Source of the DNA: Sutcliffiella horikoshii DSM 8719
GTDB lineage: Bacteria > Bacillota > Bacilli > Bacillales > Bacillaceae_I
Direction: 5' to 3'
DNA: 64,000 bases
NCBI GenBank assembly: GCA_001648575.1
Contig: LQXN01000064.1
Coordinates: 248,001-312,000 of the forward strand
Part shown: positions 37,409-45,251 of the stretch, piece by piece
Numbering within the stretch: the stretch's first letter is position 1
Layout of the letters: each line of letters begins with the position of its first letter
Program-made: the position numbers and the translations under genes
The notes under the pieces: model-generated
Database searches by the model: none
Told to the model about the DNA's origin: nothing
Seen by the model: only the letters and a program-made list of their open reading frames with translations

Positions 37409-38689
37409 TTATCTCTCCCCACTTTTCTTTTCTGCGATGTATGCTACTGCTTCCTCAAAAGGAACTTCCTGTTGCTCTCCTGTTTCCATTTCTTTGATTG
37501 TCACTACGCCTTTATCCAGCTCATCATCTCCAAAAACGATGGTGTATTTTGCTTGAAGGCGATCTGCCGCTTTGAATTGTGCTTTTAGTTTTTTATCCTG
37601 ATAGTCTTTTTCCGCTACAATCCCTGCTTTTCTAAAATCGAAAAGAAGCTTTACTGCCGTTTCTTTTGCCTTGTCTCCAAGTGCGACTACATAGCAATCT
37701 ATGGAATCTTCAAACGGGAATTTCACATTTTCCGCTTCCATAGCAGATATAAGGCGCTCGATGCTTAGTGCAAATCCGATACCTGGTGTTTCCGGTCCAC
37801 CGATTTCTTGGACCAACCCGTTGTATCGTCCCCCACCACATAGGGTCGTGATGGCACCGAATCCTTCGGTCGTGCTCATGATTTCAAATGCTGTGTGGTA
37901 ATAGTAATCAAGTCCGCGCACCAAGTTCGGGTCGATTTCATATGGAATGCCCAGTGCGGTAAGATATGCTACCACTTTATCAAAGTAGGCTTTGGACTCT
38001 TCATTCAGGTAATCTAAGATTGATGGTGCTGTCGCCATTAATTCGTGATTGCGATCTTTCTTACAATCAAGGATCCTGAGAGGATTCTTCTCGAGACGGC
38101 CTTGGCAATCTCCACAGAACTCATTGATCCTTGGTTGGAAGTGGTTGATAAGCGCATCTCTGTGTGCTTGACGACTTTCCTTGTCACCTAAGCTGTTGAT
38201 GACTACTTTCAGGTTTTTGAGTCCTAGGCTTTTGTATAGTTCCACTGCCAGTGCGATTACTTCTGCATCGATAGATGGGTCATTGCTTCCAAGCGCTTCA
38301 ATTCCGAACTGGACGAACTGGCGGAAACGCCCTGCCTGCGGTCTCTCATAACGGAACATCTGGCCGATGTAGTAGAGCTTCGTAGGTTGTGTCGGTGAAC
38401 CGAACATTTTGTTGTTCACATAGGAACGAGCCACAGATGCCGTTCCCTCTGGACGAAGCGTCAAGCTTCTGCCGCCGCGGTCTTCAAAGGTGTACATCTC
38501 CTTCTGCACCACATCCGTCGTATCCCCAACACCCCTCAAGAACAACTCGGTGCTCTCAAAAATCGGCGTCCTGATCTCCTTATAATTATATAACTCACAA
38601 ATCTCCTTCGCCTTCGCCTCAATAAACTGCCACTTCTCCACCGTACCAGGTAAAATATCCTGCGTCCCACGCGGTATCTGAATCGCCAT
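37409..38689 (-). CDS. hisS: Histidine--tRNA ligase
   Basis: 426 residues; ATG after AAAGGAGG. Class [32 protein letters not shown] (motif 1), [16 protein letters not shown] (motif 2), the histidine motifs [14 protein letters not shown] and GGGRYNGLV, and motif 3 [12 protein letters not shown]-terminal anticodon-binding domain from about residue 330. First gene of the hisS-aspS operon behind a histidine T-box. Confidence 0.97.
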   Translation of the reverse strand: MAIQIPRGTQDILPGTVEKWQFIEAKAKEICELYNYKEIRTPIFESTELFLRGVGDTTDVVQKEMYTFEDRGGRSLTLRPEGTASVARSYVNNKMFGSPTQPTKLYYIGQMFRYERPQAGRFRQFVQFGIEALGSNDPSIDAEVIALAVELYKSLGLKNLKVVINSLGDKESRQAHRDALINHFQPRINEFCGDCQGRLEKNPLRILDCKKDRNHELMATAPSILDYLNEESKAYFDKVVAYLTALGIPYEIDPNLVRGLDYYYHTAFEIMSTTEGFGAITTLCGGGRYNGLVQEIGGPETPGIGFALSIERLISAMEAENVKFPFEDSIDCYVVALGDKAKETAVKLLFDFRKAGIVAEKDYQDKKLKAQFKAADRLQAKYTIVFGDDELDKGVVTIKEMETGEQQEVPFEEAVAYIAEKKSGER

Positions 38690-38708
38690 TTGCGGTTCCT
38701 CCTTTAAA

Positions 38709-38763
38709 GGGGGTCAGCCCCCTCTTTCGTTATTTAAAGTAGTAAAGAGGGGTCTGACCCTCC
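38709..38763. repeat. Inverted repeat next to the hisS ribosome site
   Basis: Arms 38709-38727 and 38744-38763 share GGGTCAG(N)CCCCTCTTT as an imperfect inverted repeat with a 16-base loop. The hairpin ends within a few bases of the hisS Shine-Dalgarno, downstream of the T-box terminator. Confidence 0.7.
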
Positions 38764-38783
38764 AAATTACCTTTTTTACATAT

Positions 38784-39170
38784 AAAAAACTCCCGTCCCT
38801 TGTTTATTTACTAAACAAGGGACGGGAGTTGTATGTCCCGTGGTGCCACCCTAATTGAAGTAGGTTGAAGTCATTAAAGCATGCATATGCTTTCTTCCTT
38901 CGGTTACTTCCACTCAAGCAGTTAACGCCTGCAACGTCCATCTCCTATTTGAGCGGTTTTCACATCTGCTGCAATATCAGGTACGGCAGTTCTGTGATAA
39001 TCAGCTTGTTCAGAGCGGATCCTACGGAGTGTTCATTCATCGGGTCATCAAGGGGAAATGCTTTCAGCCCAGGGCATCTCTTCTCTTTCCATGTGGTTCC
39101 CAACTACTGTTCTCCATCATCGGTATCTAGTATTTTAGTCCATTAACGCGACTGTTTGTTATGTAAGATA
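38784..39170 (-). promoter_or_regulatory. T-box leader of hisS-aspS (tRNA-His sensing)
   Basis: T-box GGTGGCACCACGGG at about 38839-38852, then terminator CTCCCGTCCCTTGTTTA / TAAACAAGGGACGGGAG and TTTTTT (38784-38829). Stem I shows AGAGAAGAGATG and the distal-loop GGGCTGAAAGC. The candidate specifier is CAC at 39031-39029 in GAATGAACACTCCGTAGG, a histidine codon. Uncharged tRNA-His should promote read-through into hisS-aspS. Confidence 0.92.
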
Positions 39171-39176
39171 CTTGCT

Positions 39177-39206
39177 AGTATATATACTTTCAATTCTAGT
39201 TGTCAA
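39177..39206 (-). promoter_or_regulatory. Sigma-A promoter of the hisS T-box leader
   Basis: TTGACA (39206-39201), 18-base spacer, TATACT (39182-39177), just after the yrzK stop. Confidence 0.82.
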
Positions 39207-39210
39207 GGCT

Positions 39211-39387
39211 TTATTGAATTCGGTTCAATTGTTTTTTTAACGACTTCACGTCGCGCATGGTAATGCCGAACTCTGATGCAAGCTCGATATAGGTAGAATC
39301 CTTCTCTTTTTCAATAAAATCATGAAAACTCACCCCAAAAACATCTCTACTTCCAAATGCACGATTATGTTTATCACTAAATTTCAT
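39211..39387 (-). CDS. yrzK: Small helix-turn-helix-like protein YrzK
   Basis: 58 residues. ATG 39387 follows AAAAAAGGAGCG. The protein begins MKFSDKHNRAFGSRDVFGV; the second half, STYIELASEFGITMRDVKSL followed by a basic end, looks like a single helix-turn-helix related to sigma region 4. Possibly a small DNA- or RNA-polymerase-binding protein; function unknown. Its place between hisS and the yrvJ amidase agrees with yrzK of B. subtilis (from memory of that locus). Confidence 0.75.
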   Translation of the reverse strand: MKFSDKHNRAFGSRDVFGVSFHDFIEKEKDSTYIELASEFGITMRDVKSLKKQLNRIQ

Positions 39388-39520
39388 CTTATGACGCTCC
39401 TTTTTTGCTACACTAGTATATATCCTGTCCTTTTTATAAGGATTTCTTACAATTCAAGCAGGAACTTTTTTCACTTTTGTAGAAAAAGAAAGTTTGAACT
39501 TTCTTTGAGGAGGTTGAGTA

Positions 39521-41299
39521 TTGGGTCATAAACTATCTATTTTCCTTACTGCACTACTATTATTTACTACCATCTTTTCCTTTATGAATGCGTCACCGGC
39601 AGAGGCCAATCGTACAGTCGTCGTGGCGACTGATGTATTGAATGTCCGGGAAACCCCTGAGACAGACGGAGTGATCATATCAAAGGTCCAACGGGGAGAA
39701 TCTTATCCTGTTGTGGACAGCCAAGGAGAATGGCTGAAGATTCAAGTCACCTCGACCAAGGCTGGCTGGGTGGCATCGTTCCTGGTGACGGAGAGCAGCG
39801 AAGGGGCTCGTTCAACTGCCTCAAGGGCAGCAAGTTCTGCCACTGTCCAGGTCCTTACAGACGATTTGCGAATGAGGTCAGGTCCGGGTACAAATTTCTC
39901 TGTAGTAGGGACCCTGCATTCCTCTGCTTCGGCTGTACAATATCTTGAAGAAAATGAAAACTGGGTGAAGGTTCATTTCGACGGTGTCGAAGGATGGGTC
40001 GCTAAAGAGTACGTCACCATAGCTGCCAAGAAACAAGAGGCACCTGCAGAACAACCTGCTGAGCCGTCAGAAGAAGCACAAGGTAAGGTTGCTATCATTA
40101 CGACAGACGGGTTGAACATCCGCAGCGAACCATCCACCCAGGGTGAAGTGCTTGGCTCCTTAAGTGACGGACAGCAGGTGGAAGTGCTGGCCATTCGTGG
40201 AGAATGGATAAATATTTCCTATGACGGCACAGTCGGATGGGTGCATAGCGACTATGCAAAGATTGGAACTTCAGGCTCTGGTGAACAGGGGTTGCAGACA
40301 CCTAAAACTGGTGCAACCATTAAGGTGTCCGGACTGAATGTACGCAGTGAGCCATCACTGAACGGTAAAATATTGGAACAGTTGCCTCAAGGTACTTCTG
40401 TCACGATTCTAAGTGAATTAAATAATTGGTGTGAAATTGAATACGGGAACGGCGAAACCGGATGGATTGCAGGCTGGTTTCTCGAGAGAAGCGGCGTTTC
40501 AAGCCCTCCTCAGTCTCCTGCCACAAGTGATGGCACGATTGTGATTGTCGATGATGCCACCAACATCCGAAACGCTCCTTCTACAAACGCGAAAGTGGTA
40601 CTGCGAGCAAGTGAAGGCGAAGAATTTTCTATTGTCGGCCAGGAAAATGACTGGTACAAAATAAAGCTTAAGGATGGATCAGAAGCATATGTGGCCGGGT
40701 GGATTGTGGCGACCAAGGGGAGTGCACCTAATATTGCAAGGGCAGGTGCAGAACAATACTTGTCCAATAAGGTGATTGTCATTGATCCCGGGCATGGCGG
40801 ACGCGATGTCGGAGCAATCGGTGTACAAGGCACGTATGAGAAGAACTTGACGCTTAGGACTTCCTTGCTATTGCAGGACAAGTTAAGAGCTGCAGGGGCC
40901 ACTGTCTACATGACAAGGCAGCAAGATACATCTGTCCCATTACATGCAAGGCCGCAGATGGCAAATTACCACCAGGCAGATGCTTTTATCAGTGTCCATT
41001 ATGACAGTATTGATGATAGCACTGTGACGGGCACAACGACATTCTATTATAGTAATTCCGACAAATTGCTTGCTGACAGTGTGCATTCTTCTCTCATCCA
41101 GTTTACAAATCTGCGTGACCGAAGTGTCCGCCAGGAAAACTATCTAGTGTTGAGAGAAAGCACGCAGCCTTCCTTGTTATTGGAGTTAGGTTATATTAGT
41201 AATCGCGGAGAAGAGATGACCGTCATCTCCGGTGATTTCCAGGAAAGGGCATCAACGGCTATCTATCAGGGACTTGCGCAATATTTTAGGGGGAACTGA
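39521..41299 (+). CDS. yrvJ: N-acetylmuramoyl-L-alanine amidase with five SH3b domains (YrvJ)
   Basis: 592 residues. Start TTG 39521 with GAGGAGG upstream. Signal peptide residues 1-29 (LTALLLFTTIFSFMNASPAEA). Five bacterial SH3 domains at roughly 30-92, 107-168, 190-250, 264-325 and 340-400, each with the pattern LNVR(S/E)xP...GW(V/I). The C-terminal amidase_3 domain (from about 415) has zinc ligands in VIDPGHGGRDVGA, a Glu in TYEKNLTL and His in SVHYDS, plus the catalytic Glu in LLLELGYISN. It cleaves the amide bond between MurNAc and L-Ala in the cell wall. Exported; SH3b domains bind wall. Confidence 0.93.
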   Translation: MGHKLSIFLTALLLFTTIFSFMNASPAEANRTVVVATDVLNVRETPETDGVIISKVQRGESYPVVDSQGEWLKIQVTSTKAGWVASFLVTESSEGARSTASRAASSATVQVLTDDLRMRSGPGTNFSVVGTLHSSASAVQYLEENENWVKVHFDGVEGWVAKEYVTIAAKKQEAPAEQPAEPSEEAQGKVAIITTDGLNIRSEPSTQGEVLGSLSDGQQVEVLAIRGEWINISYDGTVGWVHSDYAKIGTSGSGEQGLQTPKTGATIKVSGLNVRSEPSLNGKILEQLPQGTSVTILSELNNWCEIEYGNGETGWIAGWFLERSGVSSPPQSPATSDGTIVIVDDATNIRNAPSTNAKVVLRASEGEEFSIVGQENDWYKIKLKDGSEAYVAGWIVATKGSAPNIARAGAEQYLSNKVIVIDPGHGGRDVGAIGVQGTYEKNLTLRTSLLLQDKLRAAGATVYMTRQQDTSVPLHARPQMANYHQADAFISVHYDSIDDSTVTGTTTFYYSNSDKLLADSVHSSLIQFTNLRDRSVRQENYLVLRESTQPSLLLELGYISNRGEEMTVISGDFQERASTAIYQGLAQYFRGN

Positions 41300-41402
41300 T
41301 TAACAGATTGGCTGATTTGCTGAAGAAGTTGGAATGAAATGAAGGGGACCTATCATTTGAGGGTCCTCTTTTATTTGGTTATGACGGGGCGGAATCTTCC
41401 AT

Positions 41403-41605
41403 TGTGACTTTTTCATTGGTTATTGTAAGTTTCTTTGAGGTCATTGTGACTTTTCCGATAGTTATTGTGACTTTCTCTATCCTCATTGTGACTTTTCCGA
41501 TAGTTATTGTGACATTCTCGATCTTCATTGTGACTTTTCCATCTGTTATTCTGACTTTCTCGATCCTCATTGTTACTTTTCCATCTGTTATTGTGACTTT
41601 GACAC
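41403..41605. repeat. 42-bp tandem repeat array between yrvJ and dtd
   Basis: About 4.5 units of 42 bp, each made of two 21-bp halves beginning TTGTGACTTT (plus strand) with ATTGTGACTTTTCCGATAG as the typical half. Units differ by a few bases. It gives long open frames on the minus strand with repeats such as ITIGKVTM, but no ribosome site or start of quality, so it is not called a gene. Confidence 0.85.
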
Positions 41606-41670
41606 AATTTGACCACCACCCAAATCAAGTCCCTCTCCGGCACATTTAGGTCCACCTTACTTTTCCCCAC

Positions 41671-41715
41671 AAAAAAAGCCGGCCACACACCTCTAAATTA
41701 AGGCATGCAACCAGC
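41671..41715 (-). terminator. Terminator after dtd
   Basis: Minus-strand GCTGGTTGCATGCCT pairs with AGGTGTGTGGCCGGC using G-U pairs, then TTTTTTT. Confidence 0.75.
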
Positions 41716-41723
41716 TTCTCAAC

Positions 41724-42164
41724 TTATTTACTCTCCACTATCAATGTCACAGGTCCATCGTTCACAAAATCCACTTCCATCATGGCACCGAATTGACCGG
41801 TTTCCACTGTCACGCCTTTGCTGCGCAACGCTTCGTTGAACGCTTCATAGATGGTTTCGGCATGGTCTGGCTTGGCTGCATCCATGAAGTTGGGACGGCG
41901 TCCTTTGCGGCAATCTCCATATAAGGTGAACTGAGATACGGAAAGGACCTGTCCTTCCACATCAAGTAACGACAGATTCATTTTTTCCTGATCGTCTTCG
42001 AAAATACGAAGGTTGGACACTTTTTCGGCAATATATGCCGCATCCTCGCGGGAATCCTCATGGGTTACGCCAACTAGTAGCATCAATCCGTGGTCGATCT
42101 TCCCAACGACCTCACCTGCAACACGAACTTCCGCTCTTTTCGCTCTTTGTAAAACCACTCTCAT
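41724..42164 (-). CDS. dtd: D-aminoacyl-tRNA deacylase Dtd (YrvI)
   Basis: 146 residues, full length. N-terminus [15 protein letters not shown], the catalytic [19 protein letters not shown] and the cross-subunit [19 protein letters not shown] (Gly-cisPro-type motif region) identify Dtd. It frees tRNA from D-amino acids or glycine mischarged onto tRNA-Ala. 15 bases after rel, the usual rel-dtd pair. Confidence 0.95.
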   Translation of the reverse strand: MRVVLQRAKRAEVRVAGEVVGKIDHGLMLLVGVTHEDSREDAAYIAEKVSNLRIFEDDQEKMNLSLLDVEGQVLSVSQFTLYGDCRKGRRPNFMDAAKPDHAETIYEAFNEALRSKGVTVETGQFGAMMEVDFVNDGPVTLIVESK

Positions 42165-42179
42165 ATCTCTAAACCTCTC

Positions 42180-44378
42180 TTACTGCATTATTCGTCGAAC
42201 CGCATAAATATCGGAGATCTGCTTGATCCGATCTACCACTTTTTGAAGGTGGTTGATATTATGAATGGCAATGGCCATATGAATGGTCGCCATCTTGTTT
42301 CGGTCTGAGCGGCCTGAAACCGCGGTAATATCGGTTTTCGTTTCATTTACAGCCTGCAGCACCTCATTCAATAAACCGCGGCGGTCGTAACCTGTTATTT
42401 CAATCTCCACGTTGTACTCACGATTATCTTTAACATCGCTTTCCCAGTCTACATCAATGAGGCGGTCGTTAGTTCCCTCAGCTTCCACGTTTGCACAATC
42501 TGCACGGTGGACAGAAACCCCGCGCCCCCTTGTGATGAAACCGACGATTTCATCTCCCGGAACAGGATTACAACACTTGGACAACCGGACAAGCAAGCTG
42601 TCGATCCCTTGAACGACAACACCAGCGTCTTTTCTCTTCTTTACAGGCGCTGTTTTCTTCTTCTCGGCATTTTCGGTTATATCTGTAATCTTCTGTTCCT
42701 TGTCACGCTGGCGACGCTGCTTTTCAGTCAGGCGGTTTGCCACCTGAAGGGCGGTGATTCCGTTATAGCCGACTGCTGCAAACATATCTTCCGCTGACAT
42801 GAAGTTGAATTTTTCGGATACACGATTGATGTTTTCCGCCTGCAGGATTTCCTTCAGGTCAAAGTCCATCCCTTTTATTTCTTTTTCGACTAGATCTCGG
42901 CCTTTTTCCACATTTTCTTCACGGCGCTGCTTTTTGAAAAATTGTCGGATTCTATTTTTAGCCTGGGAGGTCTGAGCAAGCTTCAACCAATCCTGGCTCG
43001 GTCCATAAGAATGCTTGGACGTAAGGATCTCGATGATATCGCCTGTTTTTAATTTATAATCTAGGGTCACCATTTTACCGTTCACTTTGGCACCGATTGT
43101 TTTATTACCGATTTCAGAGTGAATACGGTAAGAAAAGTCGATCGGTACGGATCCGGAAGGCAGTTCGATGACATCCCCTTTAGGTGTGAACACAAAAACC
43201 ATATCCGAGAATAGATCGATTTTCAGGGATTCCATGAATTCTTCCGCATTTGTAGCGTCATTCTGCCACTCCAAGATTTCACGGAACCATGTCAATTTCT
43301 CTTCGAAAGAAGCACGATCATCCGCTTCTTTGTCTTCTTTGTATGCCCAGTGCGCAGCAATCCCGTACTCAGCGATCTGGTGCATATCGCTTGTGCGGAT
43401 CTGCACTTCCAAAGGGTCTCCCTTTGGCCCGATCACCGTTGTATGGAGGGACTGGTACATATTCGGCTTTGGCATGGCAATATAGTCTTTGAAGCGGCCA
43501 GGCATGGGTTTCCAGCATGTGTGAATGATTCCAAGGACCGCATAACAGTCTTTAATACTGTTAACGATGATGCGCACAGCTAATAAATCGTAAATTTCGC
43601 TAAATTGTTTGTTTTGTTTAGCCATTTTACGATAGATGCTATAAATGTGCTTTGGACGTCCGGACAGCTCCGCAGTGATTTCCACTTCTTCGAGACGGTC
43701 GTTCACTTCATTCATTACTTCTGAGATATACTCCTCACGCTCAGCACGTTTGCGTTTCATCAAGTTGACGATACGGTAGTATTGCTGTGGATTTAGATAG
43801 CGTAAAGCTGTATCTTCAAGCTCCCACTTGATTTTACTTATCCCAAGACGATGGGCAAGTGGAGCAAATATTTCAAGGGTTTCGTTAGAGATACGGCGTT
43901 GTTTTTCTTGTGGCAGATGCTTCAAGGTCCTCATATTATGAAGACGGTCAGCAAGTTTGATCAAGATGACACGGATATCCTGAGCCATTGCCACGAACAT
44001 TTTCCTGTGGTTTTCGGCTTGCTGTTCCTCTTGGGACTTATACTTGATTTTCCCAAGCTTAGTTACACCGTCCACCAGCATCGCCACTTCGGCATTGAAA
44101 GCTTCCTTGATCTCCTCAAGAGTAATGGACGTATCCTCTACGACATCATGAAGAAATCCAGCCGCAATGGTGGATGGATCAAGATCAAGGTCCACAAGGA
44201 TTCCTGCGACCTGTATTGGATGTATGATATAAGGCTCACCTGACTTGCGATACTGCTCTGCATGAGCATTTTTGGCAAACTCATACGCCCTTTCCAAAAA
44301 GGCGATATCTTCCCCTTTTAGATAGCGCCTCGCATTATCTATCACCTGGTCTGCAGTTAATACTTGCTCATTTGCCAT
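42180..44378 (-). CDS. relA: Bifunctional (p)ppGpp synthetase/hydrolase Rel
   Basis: 732 residues from ATG 44378 (AAAGGTGAG upstream; the open frame extends 13 codons further without a ribosome site). Domain order: HD hydrolase (RKSGEPYIIHPIQVAGIL, FLHDVVEDTSITLEE), synthetase (SGRPKHIYSIYRKM, YQSLHTTVIGPKGDP, EYGIAAHWAYKE), TGS (FVFTPKGDVIELPSGSVPID, about 385-450), the RIS/zinc-finger region with CCNPVPGDEIVGFITRGRG, and a C-terminal ACT domain (from about 655). Controls the stringent response on ribosomes. Promoter upstream at 44502-44530. Confidence 0.97.
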   Translation of the reverse strand: MANEQVLTADQVIDNARRYLKGEDIAFLERAYEFAKNAHAEQYRKSGEPYIIHPIQVAGILVDLDLDPSTIAAGFLHDVVEDTSITLEEIKEAFNAEVAMLVDGVTKLGKIKYKSQEEQQAENHRKMFVAMAQDIRVILIKLADRLHNMRTLKHLPQEKQRRISNETLEIFAPLAHRLGISKIKWELEDTALRYLNPQQYYRIVNLMKRKRAEREEYISEVMNEVNDRLEEVEITAELSGRPKHIYSIYRKMAKQNKQFSEIYDLLAVRIIVNSIKDCYAVLGIIHTCWKPMPGRFKDYIAMPKPNMYQSLHTTVIGPKGDPLEVQIRTSDMHQIAEYGIAAHWAYKEDKEADDRASFEEKLTWFREILEWQNDATNAEEFMESLKIDLFSDMVFVFTPKGDVIELPSGSVPIDFSYRIHSEIGNKTIGAKVNGKMVTLDYKLKTGDIIEILTSKHSYGPSQDWLKLAQTSQAKNRIRQFFKKQRREENVEKGRDLVEKEIKGMDFDLKEILQAENINRVSEKFNFMSAEDMFAAVGYNGITALQVANRLTEKQRRQRDKEQKITDITENAEKKKTAPVKKRKDAGVVVQGIDSLLVRLSKCCNPVPGDEIVGFITRGRGVSVHRADCANVEAEGTNDRLIDVDWESDVKDNREYNVEIEITGYDRRGLLNEVLQAVNETKTDITAVSGRSDRNKMATIHMAIAIHNINHLQKVVDRIKQISDIYAVRRIMQ

Positions 44379-44501
44379 ATTTCTACTCACCTTTTGACTT
44401 TCTTTTTTATTTAGCAAAACTTATTAAAAAGCGCTCGCGCTATGATAGTCTCGTTAATTCTTACCATTATGGTCAATATTACAAAAAAGTATATTGTTTT
44501 T

Positions 44502-44530
44502 ATTATCGTGAAATTTCATGTAGATGTAAA
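44502..44530 (-). promoter_or_regulatory. Sigma-A promoter of rel-dtd
   Basis: TTTACA (44530-44525), 17-base spacer, GATAAT (44507-44502), giving a leader of about 115 bases. The remainder of the 44379-44681 spacer is AT-rich with no other signal that I can support. Confidence 0.72.
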
Positions 44531-44681
44531 GAGATTATGAGGGAAAAATAAAGATTTGTCGACAGATTTTTCAGGAATTGGTGTAAAAAATATACTTTTC
44601 CAATAGTAGAAGCCTTTTTACCTATCATTTCATCATATTGATGATCCGAATAAATAGTACTGGGTATTTTTCATCATATAG

Positions 44682-44712
44682 AAAAAACTAGAGCAATCTG
44701 GTTGCTCTAGTT
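44682..44712 (-). terminator. Terminator after apt
   Basis: Minus-strand AACTAGAGCAA pairs with TTGCTCTAGTT, then TTTTC. Confidence 0.9.
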
Positions 44713-44724
44713 CTTAGTTTATCC

Positions 44725-45237
44725 TTAGTATTTCATCAATGTCAGGATATCGAATCCGTCCAATTTGTCGCGTCCATCCAAGTAGGACAGCTCGATAAGG
44801 AATGCAATACCAGCAACCACTCCGCCAAGCTCTTCAACAAGTTTGATTGTCGCTTCGATCGTTCCACCCGTTGCAAGAAGGTCGTCTGTGATTAAAACGC
44901 GTTGACCAGGCTTGATCGCATCTCTGTGGATAGTTAGTACATCTTTACCGTACTCCAAACCGTATTCCACACGTGCCACTTCACGAGGGAGTTTCCCTTC
45001 TTTACGAACCGGTGCAAAACCTACACCAAGAGAATACGCTACCGGACAACCGATGATGAATCCGCGTGCTTCCGGTCCAACAATCAAATCTACTTCTTTA
45101 TCGCGAGCATATTCAACGATTTGGTCAGTTGCATAACGGTATGCATCACCATTGTCCATTAACGTTGTAATATCCTTGAATTGTATACCAGGTTTTGGCC
45201 AATCAGGAACGATTGTAACGAATTTCTTTAAATCCAT
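44725..45237 (-). CDS. apt: Adenine phosphoribosyltransferase
   Basis: 170 residues, family length. [22 protein letters not shown] is split by the flexible-loop start; [20 protein letters not shown] and the PRPP-binding [16 protein letters not shown] are diagnostic. Converts adenine and PRPP to AMP for purine salvage. 14 bases after recJ, with its own terminator, matching the conserved recJ-apt-rel order. Confidence 0.97.
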   Translation of the reverse strand: MDLKKFVTIVPDWPKPGIQFKDITTLMDNGDAYRYATDQIVEYARDKEVDLIVGPEARGFIIGCPVAYSLGVGFAPVRKEGKLPREVARVEYGLEYGKDVLTIHRDAIKPGQRVLITDDLLATGGTIEATIKLVEELGGVVAGIAFLIELSYLDGRDKLDGFDILTLMKY

Positions 45238-45251
45238 CTTCTATTTTCCTC

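Noticed and set aside
39980-40902. Long minus-strand frames opposite the amidase gene
   Set aside because: Antisense shadows of the SH3b and amidase coding sequence; composition and lack of ribosome sites argue against genes.
41379-41688. Repetitive open frames on the minus strand (ITIGKVTM-type and NNYRKSHNED-type)
   Set aside because: They are two frames of the same tandem repeat, without ribosome site or promoter; both being open is explained by the low stop content of the 42-bp unit.
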